Below, piece by piece: positions 8,689-17,710 of a stretch of DNA of 37,107 bases. The position numbers and the translations under genes were made by a program. The stretch is from JAQBGV01 sp032128395 (lineage in GTDB: Bacteria > Planctomycetota > UBA8108 > UBA1146): NCBI GenBank assembly GCA_032128395.1, contig JAQBGV010000177.1, positions 1 to 37,107 of the forward strand, in the 5' to 3' direction. Below the pieces are notes generated by a model. It was given only the letters and a program-made list of their open reading frames with translations, made no database searches and was not told the DNA's origin. Positions within the stretch are counted from its first letter, which is position 1. Each line of letters opens with the position of its first letter.

Positions 8689-10188
8689 TCACTTCTCCCT
8701 CGGGTCTCGGTCGAGGGTGCCGATCACGCCGAACGCCCGCGCGCGCGAGAGCGTCCAGGCGACCGAAGGGCGTTCGACCTCACGCAACCGGGCGAAGTGA
8801 CGGCGAAACCGCTCGCGTTCCTCCTCGGGGATGCGATCCCAGCGCGCGACGATCGCGGGGACCGCGTCGACCCCGAGGGTGCGCAGGTACTCGAAATCGA
8901 CCTCTCGATCCCCCACCGTCCGGTCGAGATGGGAGGCGACGATCACCGCTTCCGGTGAGATCGCGTGCAAGGCGCCGCCGAGTGTGAGAGCGACCAAGAG
9001 CGCGCCCGCGGTGAATCGACGCGGGTCACCGAGGAGTGCGGTCGCGCCGAACCAGGGGAGGGCGATGGCGGTGAACAGAAGGAACACCGAGGCGAACAGG
9101 CGCAGTTCGGTCCAGCCGAAGCGCTCGACGTAGAGCGACATCCTCCACACCGCTGAGGTCAGGATCGCACCGACGAGTGCGAGCAGGGTCAACGCGAGAA
9201 CGGTGAACGCGCTGCGAGCTCCGGGAGGAGCCCACCGCAGGCAGGAGTCGGCGATCAGCAGTGCGAGGAGCGCCAAGCCCCCGACCGCGACCAGTTCGAA
9301 GAAGCCGCGCCGCGCGATCTCTGCGACCGTCCCCCCCGTGGGTTGCTCTCCGGGGAAGAAGTACCCCACCTGCACCGCGACGAATCCGGTGAACAAGAGC
9401 AGCAACGTCGCGAGGGGGATCAGCACCGTCGTGGGAGCGAGTTGAACCGGGTCGGGCGCAGGGAACGGCGACCGTTCGCCGAGGGGTCGGTCGAACCAGC
9501 CGTGGAGCCAACCGCCGGAGAGCCACGCGACCACCAGCGTCACGATGATCCGCACGAACAGCCAGCGCGGCTCGACCACCTGGCCCACCCAGTCGTCGAA
9601 GACCGCATCCGCCGACCGAAGCAGTGACCCGAAGAGAAGCGCGAGCACCCCCGCGATCGCGACTCCGGCGAGGATCGGCCCGGCGGAGGTGTGGTCTGGT
9701 TCATCTTCCCGTCTGGTCGGGAGTGCGAGGCGGCGCAGGAGCAGATGGCCCCATCCCATGACGAGGAGCACCGCCGACTCGAGAACGGCGTGGAGGAGCA
9801 CGACGGGGCGCAGGGTCCCGAGCTGAGCACATGCCGGGCGCAGGAGCGGGAGGGAGAGGAGCACGAGGATCGCTGCGACATCGAAGAGCCGAAGCGCAAA
9901 GCTCTCGGTCAGGGTGAATCCGACGGAGAAAGTGCCGGCGGCGACGAATCCCCACCGCCGGACCGGGTCGTCGTCGGGGCGCGCACGGTGCCAGCCGATC
10001 GCTCCGACCAGTGCGAGGGCCACGAGCACGACGGTGATGTTGATCCCCCACGGCCCGTCGATCGCGAGCAGCGAGCCGAGCACCCCGAAGAGGAATGCGA
10101 GAGAGAGGCAGTCCGGAGTCGTCCTCTCGAGCGGAAGCTCCTTTTCGATCGGTTCCTCCGCGGTCGCGGTGAAGATCATCCGCTCCAT
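8689..10188 (-). CDS. DUF4173-type polytopic membrane protein
   Basis: A 499-residue integral membrane protein with about 10-12 hydrophobic helices between residues 25 and 425, followed by a soluble C-terminal tail rich in Arg/Glu. The arrangement, with a loop containing DAVFDDWVGQ and later WRMSLYVERFGWTELRLF, matches DUF4173-family proteins as I remember them. Function is unknown. ATG 10188 has GAAGGG upstream; an internal ATG three codons later is an alternative. A 19-bp palindrome 44 bp upstream matches the one in front of the membrane-protein/regulator pair (10293-11280), so this gene is probably controlled by the winged-helix protein at 10293. The C-terminal end faces the convergent VWA gene. 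Confidence 0.8.
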   Translation of the reverse strand: MERMIFTATAEEPIEKELPLERTTPDCLSLAFLFGVLGSLLAIDGPWGINITVVLVALALVGAIGWHRARPDDDPVRRWGFVAAGTFSVGFTLTESFALRLFDVAAILVLLSLPLLRPACAQLGTLRPVVLLHAVLESAVLLVMGWGHLLLRRLALPTRREDEPDHTSAGPILAGVAIAGVLALLFGSLLRSADAVFDDWVGQVVEPRWLFVRIIVTLVVAWLSGGWLHGWFDRPLGERSPFPAPDPVQLAPTTVLIPLATLLLLFTGFVAVQVGYFFPGEQPTGGTVAEIARRGFFELVAVGGLALLALLIADSCLRWAPPGARSAFTVLALTLLALVGAILTSAVWRMSLYVERFGWTELRLFASVFLLFTAIALPWFGATALLGDPRRFTAGALLVALTLGGALHAISPEAVIVASHLDRTVGDREVDFEYLRTLGVDAVPAIVARWDRIPEEERERFRRHFARLREVERPSVAWTLSRARAFGVIGTLDRDPREK

Positions 10189-10231
10189 TGCAGTCCCTTC
10201 GGGTCGGCGGCGCTGGGTCTTCGGCGGTTCT

Positions 10232-10250
10232 GACTTTGTTTTGCAAAGTC
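10232..10250 (-). promoter_or_regulatory. Candidate operator for the winged-helix regulator, site 1
   Basis: A perfect inverted repeat GACTTTG-N5-CAAAGTC lies between the regulator gene and the DUF4173-type gene, 44 bp before the latter's start. The core CTTTG-N5-CAAAG is shared exactly with a second palindrome at 11284-11304. Two copies, each just upstream of a transcription unit of the same locus, point to autoregulation by the local HTH_34 protein. Binding is inferred. Confidence 0.6.
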
Positions 10251-10292
10251 TAACGCCGAACAGGAACTCGACGACGCGGAGACGGACGCGCC

Positions 10293-10652
10293 TCAGCGGC
10301 GTTTCCGCACCGTCGCGATCAGACTCTCCATGTGATCGAGGTAGACCTCGAGGGCGCGACGGCCTCGGGCGGTGATGGCGTACTCGGTGCGCGACGCGGG
10401 GCCACTCCCGCTCTTCAGGGACCGGACCAGTCCCCCCTCCTCGAGGCGGCGCGCGTGCACGCTCAGGTTGCCGTCGGTCGCTCCGAGCAGCTCCTTCAAC
10501 TCGACGAAGCCGAGCCGCGGTTCGACGGCGAGCGCGCTCAGCATCGCGAGGCGCATCCGCTCGTGGATGAGCGGGTCCAAGGCGGCGCCACTCCTTCCCT
10601 TCCCCGCCACCGCGCGGAGCGTCTCCGGAATGCGACGTGCGGGATCAGCCAC
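10293..10652 (-). CDS. Winged-helix (HTH_34-type) transcriptional regulator
   Basis: A 119-residue DNA-binding protein of the small winged-helix family related to MarR/ArsR regulators. The recognition region reads GFVELKELLGATDGNLSVHARRLEEGGLV; the TDGNLS..H..RLEE.G pattern is the signature of this family. It is followed by a wing (RTEYAITARGRRALEVYL) and a short C-terminal helix for dimerisation. The N-terminal ~25 residues are basic. The gene starts with GTG and overlaps the upstream membrane-protein gene by 8 bp, so it is translationally coupled. Palindromes at 10232-10250 and 11284-11304 are its likely operators. No effector-binding domain or metal-binding cysteines are visible, so the signal is unknown. 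Confidence 0.87.
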   Translation of the reverse strand: MADPARRIPETLRAVAGKGRSGAALDPLIHERMRLAMLSALAVEPRLGFVELKELLGATDGNLSVHARRLEEGGLVRSLKSGSGPASRTEYAITARGRRALEVYLDHMESLIATVRKRR

Positions 10653-11280
10653 CGTAGCGCCTCCAGATCCAGATTCCGAAGCCGAGGTGGAGCCCGCCGA
10701 ATCCGACCGACAGAAGTACTGCTCCCCAGGTGGGGAGGACGAGTGCCATCAGACCGACGACCGCGAACGACCCTCCGAGAACGCGAACCACCGGCACCGA
10801 GGTCGCACCTCCGGAGATGAGTGCCACACCGTAGAGGAGGAGCCAGATCCCGGGGATCAGACCGGAAACGACGACCCCGTCCCCGTGGAGAACGAGAGCT
10901 GCGGTGAGGACCGCCGCGGCGGCGAGCGGTGGTACGAGACCGATGGCGAAGCGCCGACCCGCCCCGGAACGGAGGCTCTGTCCGAAAGTGCGAGCCTTGC
11001 GGTCGAGCTCGAAGACCCCACCGATCGCACCCACCGTTCCGACCGAGAGCCATACCGCCCACCAACCTGCCGGCGTCGCGGTGCGGCGGGCGAGCTCTCC
11101 GCCGAGCAGAGCGAGCAGTCCCAACCCGACCACCGCCCGACCGGAGAGGTGGGTGAAGACGCCGCTGCGCGCCATGGTGTCGCGGATCAGGCGCAGGTCC
11201 GCCTGGGCACGCTCTGGAAGCGAGAGCACCCGCGCGTGCGGGGGGTCGACCGGTCGGTCGCGGGAGGGGAGGCTTGCCAT
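10645..11280 (-). CDS. Membrane protein co-transcribed with the winged-helix regulator
   Basis: A 211-residue protein with a cytoplasmic N-terminal ~45 residues (PERAQADLRLIRDTMARSG) and about six hydrophobic helices. No enzyme motif is seen and the family is not recognised. Its N-terminal DLRLIRDTMARSG segment followed by paired helices resembles small membrane proteins often encoded beside HTH_34 regulators. I choose ATG 11280 because a palindrome occupies 11284-11304 directly upstream; longer open reading would run through that operator. No clear Shine-Dalgarno sequence precedes this ATG, so translation may be leaderless or start at the later ATG of MARSG. The stop overlaps the regulator start. 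Confidence 0.7.
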   Translation of the reverse strand: MASLPSRDRPVDPPHARVLSLPERAQADLRLIRDTMARSGVFTHLSGRAVVGLGLLALLGGELARRTATPAGWWAVWLSVGTVGAIGGVFELDRKARTFGQSLRSGAGRRFAIGLVPPLAAAAVLTAALVLHGDGVVVSGLIPGIWLLLYGVALISGGATSVPVVRVLGGSFAVVGLMALVLPTWGAVLLSVGFGGLHLGFGIWIWRRYGG

Positions 11281-11283
11281 GGC

Positions 11284-11304
11284 GAGCTTTGTATCGCAAA
11301 GCTC
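11284..11304 (-). promoter_or_regulatory. Candidate operator for the winged-helix regulator, site 2
   Basis: A perfect inverted repeat GAGCTTTG-N5-CAAAGCTC (8-bp arms) ends 4 bp before the chosen start codon of the membrane-protein gene. It shares the CTTTG-N5-CAAAG core with the palindrome at 10232-10250. A protein bound here would block transcription or translation initiation of the membrane-protein/regulator pair, consistent with negative autoregulation. The 205 bp beyond it, to 11509, contain no gene that I can support. Confidence 0.6.
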
Positions 11305-11509
11305 CGGGGCCGTCCAGGCACTCCTTCGTGCCTGACCCGCTCTCCGGCACGCCGACTGGCCGGGTGCAGCCGGGCACCGGAGTTCGAGCTTTCCCATCTG
11401 GCTCGTTCCAACCACCCTCATCACGAGCCCCGATGGTGCTCCCACTCCGAACGAGCGGGGTCACCCCCACGAGGGTGTCTCCCAGATACACATCCCATGA
11501 GCTCCGAGA

Positions 11510-13759
11510 CTACGATTCGAGTGACATTCCCCCGATGCTATCGACCAGGAGGACCCGCGGCAGACTGCCGGCGATCTGCTCCATCGCGTGGAACCACGCG
11601 ACTTCGGCTCCTTCCGCCGGGGCCTCGAAGCCGAGGAACGTGATCGCCGCATGCTTCGAGGTCTCCTGGATCGTGCTCAGCGGATCGGTGCTGACCACCA
11701 CTTCTGCGAGCGCGTGGATGCGCGCCTGGTCGATCAACCGGGCGAGGTGCTCCCGCACTTCATCGCGCCCCGCTTCGTTCTCGATCACTCGCAGCAGCCG
11801 GATCGGACGCGTGCGCCAATCTTGGTTCTGTTTCAGCAGGTGGGCGAGGAGGAGCATCAGCTCGCCGTTCTTCTGTCCCCGCCACCAGACGTCGATCGTC
11901 CCCGGCGGCGCTTCCCACGGATCCGCCTCGCCGTCGAACCGGAGCACCACGATGCTCCGGCCGAGGCGGTCGATCGTGCGCAGGGTCGCGCCGAACGCCT
12001 CGACCCGTTCCGGGTCTCCCGGCCAACCGAGGAGCACCGTGTTCGGGCGGAGCGATCCGAGACCGTGGCACTGGATCAACGACTCGATCCCGGTCGACAG
12101 GTCAGGGGAGACCACCACCGCGGGGAACCCCTCGATCTCGCGCTCCTTGATCATCGCCTGGAGGATACGCTCCTGTTTCTCGCGCCGCTCCATGCGGTCC
12201 CCCGCCCCTGTGACGATCACCTGACCGAGGGACAGGATCCCGTGGCCGGTCGTCAGGCGGTGCCCGAAGACCGCGAGGTTCGGTCGGCTCCAACCGCGAC
12301 CGCTGAGGGCGAGGATGATCGGCCGCCAGTTCTTCGGGTGGTGCAGTTCGTTCTCGAGGCGCAGGAGGTTCTTCCGCGCACGTTCGAACAGGAGCCCGCT
12401 CTGCAGGTTCCCCCACCGCGCTTCCACTTCCGACCGGCCGATCAGGTAGTGGAGGAGCGCGATCACCACGATCGAAATCGTCGCCCACACCCAATCGATG
12501 AGCACCATCACCCCCACGCAGCCGATCGCGCCGGCGAGCGAGGTCACCCAGTGACAGTACTGGAAGCGGGGTCGGTAGCTGGGGTTCTTGGTGATCGCCT
12601 CGTAGAAGGTCGCGATGTTCAGGAGGCCGTAGGTGATCAGGAAGAACATCGTGATCAGGGGTGCGAGGGTGTCGAGGTCGGCGAGCAGGATGCACGCTTG
12701 CGCGATGAGGAAGGTCATCACGACCGCGCGCCGCGGCTCGCGGCTCGCTCCGCTCCCTTTCCCGAAGAATCCGAGCCCACGGAAGATGTCGTCGCGGGCG
12801 AGCGCCTGGAGTATCCGCGGCGATCCCATCATGCTGCCGAGGGCCGATGACAGGGTTGCAGCGAACACCCCGGCGGTGATCAGGGCCGGCCAGACGGCGA
12901 TCCCCGCGATCGCTTGATTGTCCTGGATCAGGACCTCGTGCGGACGCGAGCCGGCGATCAGGAACGCCATGCCGACATACACGACCGTGGTCACCCCGAC
13001 CGCGAGCAGGGTCCCGAGCGGAATCGAGCGCGCCGGGTCGCGCAGGTCCCCCGACATGTTCGTCCCGGCCATGATCCCGGTCACCGCAGGGAAGAAGAGA
13101 GCGAACATTGTGAAGAGACTCTGACCCTCGACGTAGTGCGGAATCCGGTTCTCGAACACCTGGGCAACCTCGAACTCGCCGATCGCACCGATGAAGAAGG
13201 AGATCAGCGAGAGCGCGAGGATTCCGAGGATCCCGTACTGCACCTTGATCGTCCAGCCGGCCCCGATGAACACGCAGATGAAGACGGCGACGTTGGTCAG
13301 CGTCGCCGCGGGAACGAGCGCGACCCCCGGAGCCACCGCCTTGAGCGCCTCCGCGAACCCGATCACGTACATCGCGACCGAGATCGCCTGGGCGACGAAG
13401 AAAACCAACCCGATCGCTCCCCCGAACTCGACCCCTAGACTGCGGCTGATCAGGTAGTAGGCCCCGCCCCCCTTGACCCGCGTGTTGGTGGCGATGGCGG
13501 AGAGGGAGAGCGTAGTGAGGACGGTGATCACCTTGGCGGCGGCGATGATCAAGAGCGCTCGGAAGAGCCCCGCCTGCCCGACCACCGAACCGAACCGCAG
13601 GAACATGATCACGCCGAGGATCGTCAGCGTGCACGGGGTGAAGACCCCACCGAAGGTCCCGAACCCGGGAGCCTGCTCGCGGGCCGTTTCCGTATCCCGA
13701 ACCGGCTTCCCCGGCCGGGTCGGCTTGGTCTCCTGGTCCCCTACGACTGCATTCGCCAC
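11510..13759 (-). CDS. SLC12-like cation-chloride cotransporter / APC-superfamily permease
   Basis: A 749-residue polytopic transporter. Residues ~30-480 are membrane-embedded with about 12 helices. The first helix region, GVFTPCTLTILGVIMFLRFG followed by SVVGQAGL, is close to the start of Na-K-Cl and K-Cl cotransporters (SLC12). The later VKGGGAYYLISRSLG and GIMAGTNMSGDLRDP blocks are also typical. The C-terminal ~260 residues are a hydrophilic cytoplasmic domain like the regulatory tail of SLC12 proteins. Likely role: electroneutral movement of chloride with sodium or potassium, though bacterial members may carry other solutes or amino acids. The GTG at 13759 follows a GGGGGAGA stretch; the much longer open frame upstream overlaps the pseudopilin-like gene and is rejected. 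Confidence 0.85.
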   Translation of the reverse strand: MANAVVGDQETKPTRPGKPVRDTETAREQAPGFGTFGGVFTPCTLTILGVIMFLRFGSVVGQAGLFRALLIIAAAKVITVLTTLSLSAIATNTRVKGGGAYYLISRSLGVEFGGAIGLVFFVAQAISVAMYVIGFAEALKAVAPGVALVPAATLTNVAVFICVFIGAGWTIKVQYGILGILALSLISFFIGAIGEFEVAQVFENRIPHYVEGQSLFTMFALFFPAVTGIMAGTNMSGDLRDPARSIPLGTLLAVGVTTVVYVGMAFLIAGSRPHEVLIQDNQAIAGIAVWPALITAGVFAATLSSALGSMMGSPRILQALARDDIFRGLGFFGKGSGASREPRRAVVMTFLIAQACILLADLDTLAPLITMFFLITYGLLNIATFYEAITKNPSYRPRFQYCHWVTSLAGAIGCVGVMVLIDWVWATISIVVIALLHYLIGRSEVEARWGNLQSGLLFERARKNLLRLENELHHPKNWRPIILALSGRGWSRPNLAVFGHRLTTGHGILSLGQVIVTGAGDRMERREKQERILQAMIKEREIEGFPAVVVSPDLSTGIESLIQCHGLGSLRPNTVLLGWPGDPERVEAFGATLRTIDRLGRSIVVLRFDGEADPWEAPPGTIDVWWRGQKNGELMLLLAHLLKQNQDWRTRPIRLLRVIENEAGRDEVREHLARLIDQARIHALAEVVVSTDPLSTIQETSKHAAITFLGFEAPAEGAEVAWFHAMEQIAGSLPRVLLVDSIGGMSLES

Positions 13760-13857
13760 TGCGTGCGTCTCCCCCGCCCGGCCCCGCGCCGGGACGGAAG
13801 AAGGATAGCCGGTCCCAGCGGGGATGGTGAGGAGAGCCCCAAGATCCGCCGAGAGCT

Positions 13858-14292
13858 TCAGGGGACGGAGAGCTTGACGAGAATGTCCTCCGCGTACCCC
13901 TTGCCGCCGAGACGAGCATCCGAACCGAGGCTCCCGAATATCACTTCCTCGCCGGACAACGAGTAGTAGTACTCGTTGGCCTGGCTCGGACACGCAGGAT
14001 CCTTGAGCGAGTGCACCCCCTGCATGTAACTCTGGGCTCCGACTCGGGGCGGCGTGATCAGCTCGTAGAGATGTGCGGGCCAGCGACCGTGGTCTTCGCA
14101 GAACCCTTGCAGAGCTGCGGTCAGTTCCTCGACACCGACGGTCGCCTCGCGCCGCCGAGTCGCCAGCCGGCGCTTCGGCTCCGAGAAGCCCCATTGCTGA
14201 AGGGTGATGACGCCGAGGATCATGACCAAGACGCCGAGCAGGATCGTGGTCCGCGCGCTCCCTCGGCAGCGAGGGTCACGGGCGCAGCTCAT
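13858..14292 (-). CDS. GspG/pseudopilin-like membrane-anchored protein
   Basis: A 144-residue protein with one transmembrane helix at about residues 14-34 (TTILLGVLVMILGVITL), then a soluble C-terminal domain containing EELTAALQGFCEDHGRWPAHLYEL, LKDPACPSQANEYYYSLSG and GSLGSDARLGGKGYAEDI. The ELxxALxxFxxDxGxxPxxLxxL and SLGxDxxxGGxGxxxDI patterns are those of the type II secretion major pseudopilin C-terminal domain. The usual Gly-Phe-Thr-x-x-Glu prepilin cleavage motif is absent, so it may be anchored without prepilin processing. Its ATG overlaps the stop of the HAD gene (ATGA), so the two are coupled. No other secretion genes are nearby. Confidence 0.75.
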   Translation of the reverse strand: MSCARDPRCRGSARTTILLGVLVMILGVITLQQWGFSEPKRRLATRRREATVGVEELTAALQGFCEDHGRWPAHLYELITPPRVGAQSYMQGVHSLKDPACPSQANEYYYSLSGEEVIFGSLGSDARLGGKGYAEDILVKLSVP

Positions 14293-14996
14293 AGCAGCTC
14301 GAGTTTCTCGACCAACTGGACGAGCGAAGTCACTCGTGGACCCGCGAAATCGGTGTGCCGATTCTTGCGATCCATCAGCACCGCTGGGATCCCGACCCCT
14401 TCCGCCCCCGCGACGTCCCAGATCGGCTCATCCCCGACGAAGCAGGTCTCATGGGGTTCTACCCCGAGCCGGTCGAGCGCCTGGCGGAAGATCACCGGCG
14501 ATGGCTTGCGGAACCCGACATCGACGCAGAACACGGTGAAGTCGATGAAGGGTTCGATCTCGTGTCGGGTGAGCTCGTCCCGCCACAACTCGCTCGGCAC
14601 CCCCCACGGCAGGTTCGAGACGATACCGATTCGGTACCCCGCCTCGCGCAGTCGCACGAGCGTCGGGATCGTGTCGGGATAGACGGTCGCCGGGGCCGTC
14701 ATCGGACCGACGAACTCGCACGCGGCACGCCAGTAGCTCTCCTTCGACACCTCGGCGAGACCCAGTTCGAAGACCGCCTCGAAGCGATCCTCGAGGTGGC
14801 GGATCGTCAGGTCGCCCGGGTCGGTGCTCTCCCCCGGAGCACGCTCTAGCACCTCCTCGACCGAGAGATGGTCATAGCCGTCCGCGACCAGCGCGGCGTG
14901 CGCAGCGCGGATCGCCGCACCGAGGATGCCGGGGAAGTCCTCGCGCTCGTAGTACGAGACGAGGGTATTGCCCAGGTCGAAGAGGATCGTGGTCAC
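14289..14996 (-). CDS. HAD-superfamily hydrolase
   Basis: A 235-residue cytoplasmic phosphatase-like protein of the haloacid dehalogenase superfamily, subfamily I with an alpha-helical cap. Motif I is ILFDLGNTL (nucleophile Asp7, with Gly in place of the usual second Asp). Motif II is IGIVSNLP, the motif III lysine is in GFRKPSPVIF, and motif IV is CFVGDEPIWD. The cap lies at about residues 15-95. Gly replacing the second Asp of motif I is common in the FDLGNT group, whose members can hydrolyse phosphoesters or act on other substrates; the substrate is not predictable. Translation starts at GTG 14996, and the stop overlaps the start of the pseudopilin-like gene. Confidence 0.9.
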   Translation of the reverse strand: MTTILFDLGNTLVSYYEREDFPGILGAAIRAAHAALVADGYDHLSVEEVLERAPGESTDPGDLTIRHLEDRFEAVFELGLAEVSKESYWRAACEFVGPMTAPATVYPDTIPTLVRLREAGYRIGIVSNLPWGVPSELWRDELTRHEIEPFIDFTVFCVDVGFRKPSPVIFRQALDRLGVEPHETCFVGDEPIWDVAGAEGVGIPAVLMDRKNRHTDFAGPRVTSLVQLVEKLELL

Positions 14997-15041
14997 GGCG
15001 ACGTCCCGCCGACCTTGTGGGAGGAGCGGCGCTTCTGCATG

Positions 15042-16715
15042 TCAGCGATTCTCCCCGCTATCGCGGTCGACCACGAGGTGCTGGTCGATCGCGACGCCGT
15101 CTCGACGCTGCCGGTGGCCGTCGGGCCAGGTGATTTCGAGGTCCACGGTCGTCACCGCTCCCAGGCCCCCGAAGTGGGCGGCAGAGGCGGAGGCCGAGAT
15201 GAAGCTGCCGCCGGAGTGAACAAAGCGCCGGACTAGGGCAGCGCCCGCGGTCACCTCCACCTTGCTCCCGAAGGCGTTCCCCACCAGCTCGACGATCAGC
15301 CAACCGGCCGCCTTGCAGTCGTTACGCAGCAAGCGGACGCGGCCGCCCAGCTCGGTGACGACGACGTCGATGTCTCCGTCCCCGTCGAGATCGCCGAACG
15401 CCGCACCCCGGTCGCAGTGGAGCTCATCCAGCCACGGCCCCGCCTCCACGCTCTCCACGCGGGAGAATCCGGCGTCCTCTCGGCGGTAGAGAAGGGCCGG
15501 CTCCCGGAGGGTTGAATCCATCGACTCGATCGAGGCATTCGGATAGACGTGACCGTTGAAGATCAGCAGATCCTCGTCGCCATCGTGGTCGAAGTCGTGG
15601 AACTCGGCGGCCCAACCGACGTAGGGGAAGCTCAGCATGCCGAGACCGTACCGGCGGGTCTCGTCGTCGAAGAAGCGACCCTCATGGTTGACGTGGAGAG
15701 TGTTCGTATCGTTCGAGAAGTTCGTGGTGAAGAGATCCGGAAAGCCGTTGCCGCTGACGTCAGCGATGGCGATCCCCATCGTCGACTGTTCCGATCCGTC
15801 GACATTGAACGCGATGCCGGTGGCGACGCCTCGCTCCACGAACTTCAGATCTCCCTGGTTCACCCAGAGGAAGTTCGGCGTCGAGTCGTTGCCCACGTAG
15901 ATGTCAGGCCGGCCATCCCCCGTGAAGTCCAGGATCACCGTCCCGAGACCGTACGCCGGAGTCGCTTCTCGGAGCCCCGCCTGCTCGCTGATGTCCCGGA
16001 ACCGCCCCCCGCCGAGATTCTCGTAGAGCAGGTCGTGCTCGGGTGGTAGTCCGTGCGGCCCGCGGAAGACGGGAGCTCCTTTGAACCACGAAGGTCCGGG
16101 AGGGTGGGCGATGTCGAAGTCGAGGTAGTTCGCGACGTGAAGATCGAGGTCGCCGTCGCCATCGAGATCGCCGAAGGCCGCCGCGGCGCTCCACACCGAC
16201 CCGCCACCGACCCCCGCGCTCTCGGTGATCTCCTCGAACCGACCGTCGCCGGTGTTCCGAAGAAGTGCATTCGGTCCGTAGCAGGTGATGTAGATGTCGT
16301 CGTGCCCATCGGAATCGATGTCCCCAACCGCGACGCCGATCCCCCACCGGTCGAACCGGAGTCCCGCCGACTCCGTCGCGTCGCGGAACTGCAGACTGCC
16401 CAGGTTCTCGAACAATCGGCATCCCGGCCCCCGCACCGGCACCTCCAGAGTGGCGCCATTGGGCACGAACACATCGAGGTCTCCATCGTCGTCGAAGTCG
16501 ATGAGCCCCACGCCACCCCCCTTGACCTCGAGGATCTGGCGCGCCGGGGTCTTCCCCGAAGTGGTCACGAAGTCGATCCCGGACGCGACGGCGACCTCGG
16601 TGAAGTGGATCGACGATGCGGTCGGGAGATCGACTCTCGCGGGACCACCGTCACAACTCACGCAGAGCACGACGACCCCAGCCGCCCGGGAGAGCCGACT
16701 CGCAGTGAAGTTCAT
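15042..16715 (-). CDS. CRTAC1 family secreted protein (FG-GAP/VCBS repeats plus ASPIC/UnbV domain)
   Basis: A 557-residue exported protein. A hydrophobic N-terminus ends in VVLCVSC, a lipobox-like site with Cys at about residue 21. FG-GAP/VCBS beta-propeller repeats follow with calcium-type loops (DFDDDGDLDVFVPNG, DIDSDGHDDIYITCYG, DLDGDGDLDLHVANY, DFTGDGRPDIYVGND, DFDHDGDEDLLIFNG, DLDGDGDIDVVVTE). The C-terminus is an ASPIC/UnbV domain (GSKVEVTAGA ... HFGGLG ... ITWPDGHRQ). Proteins of this build are common in planctomycetes and related phyla and are thought to be surface-exposed. The ATG is preceded by GGAGG and overlaps the TPR lipoprotein stop (ATGA), so the pair is one unit. Confidence 0.92.
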   Translation of the reverse strand: MNFTASRLSRAAGVVVLCVSCDGGPARVDLPTASSIHFTEVAVASGIDFVTTSGKTPARQILEVKGGGVGLIDFDDDGDLDVFVPNGATLEVPVRGPGCRLFENLGSLQFRDATESAGLRFDRWGIGVAVGDIDSDGHDDIYITCYGPNALLRNTGDGRFEEITESAGVGGGSVWSAAAAFGDLDGDGDLDLHVANYLDFDIAHPPGPSWFKGAPVFRGPHGLPPEHDLLYENLGGGRFRDISEQAGLREATPAYGLGTVILDFTGDGRPDIYVGNDSTPNFLWVNQGDLKFVERGVATGIAFNVDGSEQSTMGIAIADVSGNGFPDLFTTNFSNDTNTLHVNHEGRFFDDETRRYGLGMLSFPYVGWAAEFHDFDHDGDEDLLIFNGHVYPNASIESMDSTLREPALLYRREDAGFSRVESVEAGPWLDELHCDRGAAFGDLDGDGDIDVVVTELGGRVRLLRNDCKAAGWLIVELVGNAFGSKVEVTAGAALVRRFVHSGGSFISASASAAHFGGLGAVTTVDLEITWPDGHRQRRDGVAIDQHLVVDRDSGENR

Positions 16716-17545
16716 CCTCCATCTCGTTCCCGTGCTCGGATGACCGCGTCGCGGGACGACTCGTAGTGCAAGAGCGCCCGGTCGGCGAGCTCCTCCTCGC
16801 CCAGGCGGCGATAGACCAGGCTCAGGGTGTAGAACGCGCTGATGTTGCGGGGCGCGATCTGCGTCGAGAGGAGGAGATGGTCCCGGGCGCTCTCGTACTC
16901 CTCCTTTGCGAAGTACACGTCGGCGAGGCGGGCGTGGCACCGGGCGAGGCCTGGCTCGCTCCCGCGAAATTTCTGCGGATTTCGCTGCCGTCGCTGCTCG
17001 TAGCGATCGATCGCGTTCCGGAATGCGCTCTCCCCGTCCTCGACGCGGCGCTCCTCGAGTGCGACGAGCCCCAGTCCGTAGTGGGCATCGGGAAGTTCGG
17101 GATCGGCGGCGATGTGTCGCTCGTACTCGCGGCGTGCTCCCACCATGTCCCCCAGCATGTAGAGGCACCGCCCGAAGTACTGGTGCACGACGAAGTAGTC
17201 CGGGGAGAGTTCGAGGGTCTGCTCGAAGTACGGCTTCGCCTTGCCGAAGTTGTCCGTCTGGTAATGCGTCAAGCCGATGAAGAACGCCGCGCGACCATCT
17301 CCGGGGTGACGGGCGAGGTAGCGCTCGGCGAGATCGCGGGCGGTCTCGAGGCGCTGCTGACCGATGGCGCCGACCACTTCCTGCAGTTCGGGGGGGAGCG
17401 GTTCCGGCCGCCGGGCCGGACCGGGAGGAGGGGCATCCCCGGATCGGGTCGCGGACTCTCGACCGCAGCCGAAGAGGATGCCCACCGAGAGAACGGCGAG
17501 GATCACGGAGTCCGGGATACGCCCCCGAACCGAATGGTGCGACAT
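16712..17545 (-). CDS. TPR-repeat lipoprotein
   Basis: A 277-residue protein with a type II signal peptide (VILAVLSVGILFGC, lipobox FGC with Cys at about residue 27). After a Pro-rich linker come about five or six tetratricopeptide repeats covering residues ~50-270, for example DGRAAFFIGLTHYQTDNFGKA and PELPDAHYGLGLVALEERR. TPRs mediate protein contacts, here probably in the periplasm or at the outer membrane. ATG 17545 sits about 4 bp after a GAGGGGGG Shine-Dalgarno stretch; a GTG two codons earlier (17551) is possible. The stop overlaps the start of the CRTAC1 gene, and this pairing recurs in planctomycetes, which suggests the two proteins work together. Confidence 0.88.
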   Translation of the reverse strand: MSHHSVRGRIPDSVILAVLSVGILFGCGRESATRSGDAPPPGPARRPEPLPPELQEVVGAIGQQRLETARDLAERYLARHPGDGRAAFFIGLTHYQTDNFGKAKPYFEQTLELSPDYFVVHQYFGRCLYMLGDMVGARREYERHIAADPELPDAHYGLGLVALEERRVEDGESAFRNAIDRYEQRRQRNPQKFRGSEPGLARCHARLADVYFAKEEYESARDHLLLSTQIAPRNISAFYTLSLVYRRLGEEELADRALLHYESSRDAVIRARERDGG

Positions 17546-17710
17546 CGACACCCCCCTCGGACTCGGTCATTGAACCGCTCGTCTTGGGTCAGCTGGCGGA
17601 CGTGCTCATCGGGTGCGGACGACCCATCGCAGATCGGGTCCCGCTCGACCCTCCACTCCATCGGCGCGCCCCTGGTCCTCCCGGGCCGATCCGATGGGGG
17701 TCGCCAGCGC

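Noticed and set aside
15042..17570. One 842-residue minus-strand protein spanning the CRTAC1 and TPR genes
   Set aside because: The upstream half has the composition of a shadow frame, while a lipoprotein-type start with a GGAGG site exists at 16715 and the TPR gene fills the upstream part in another frame.
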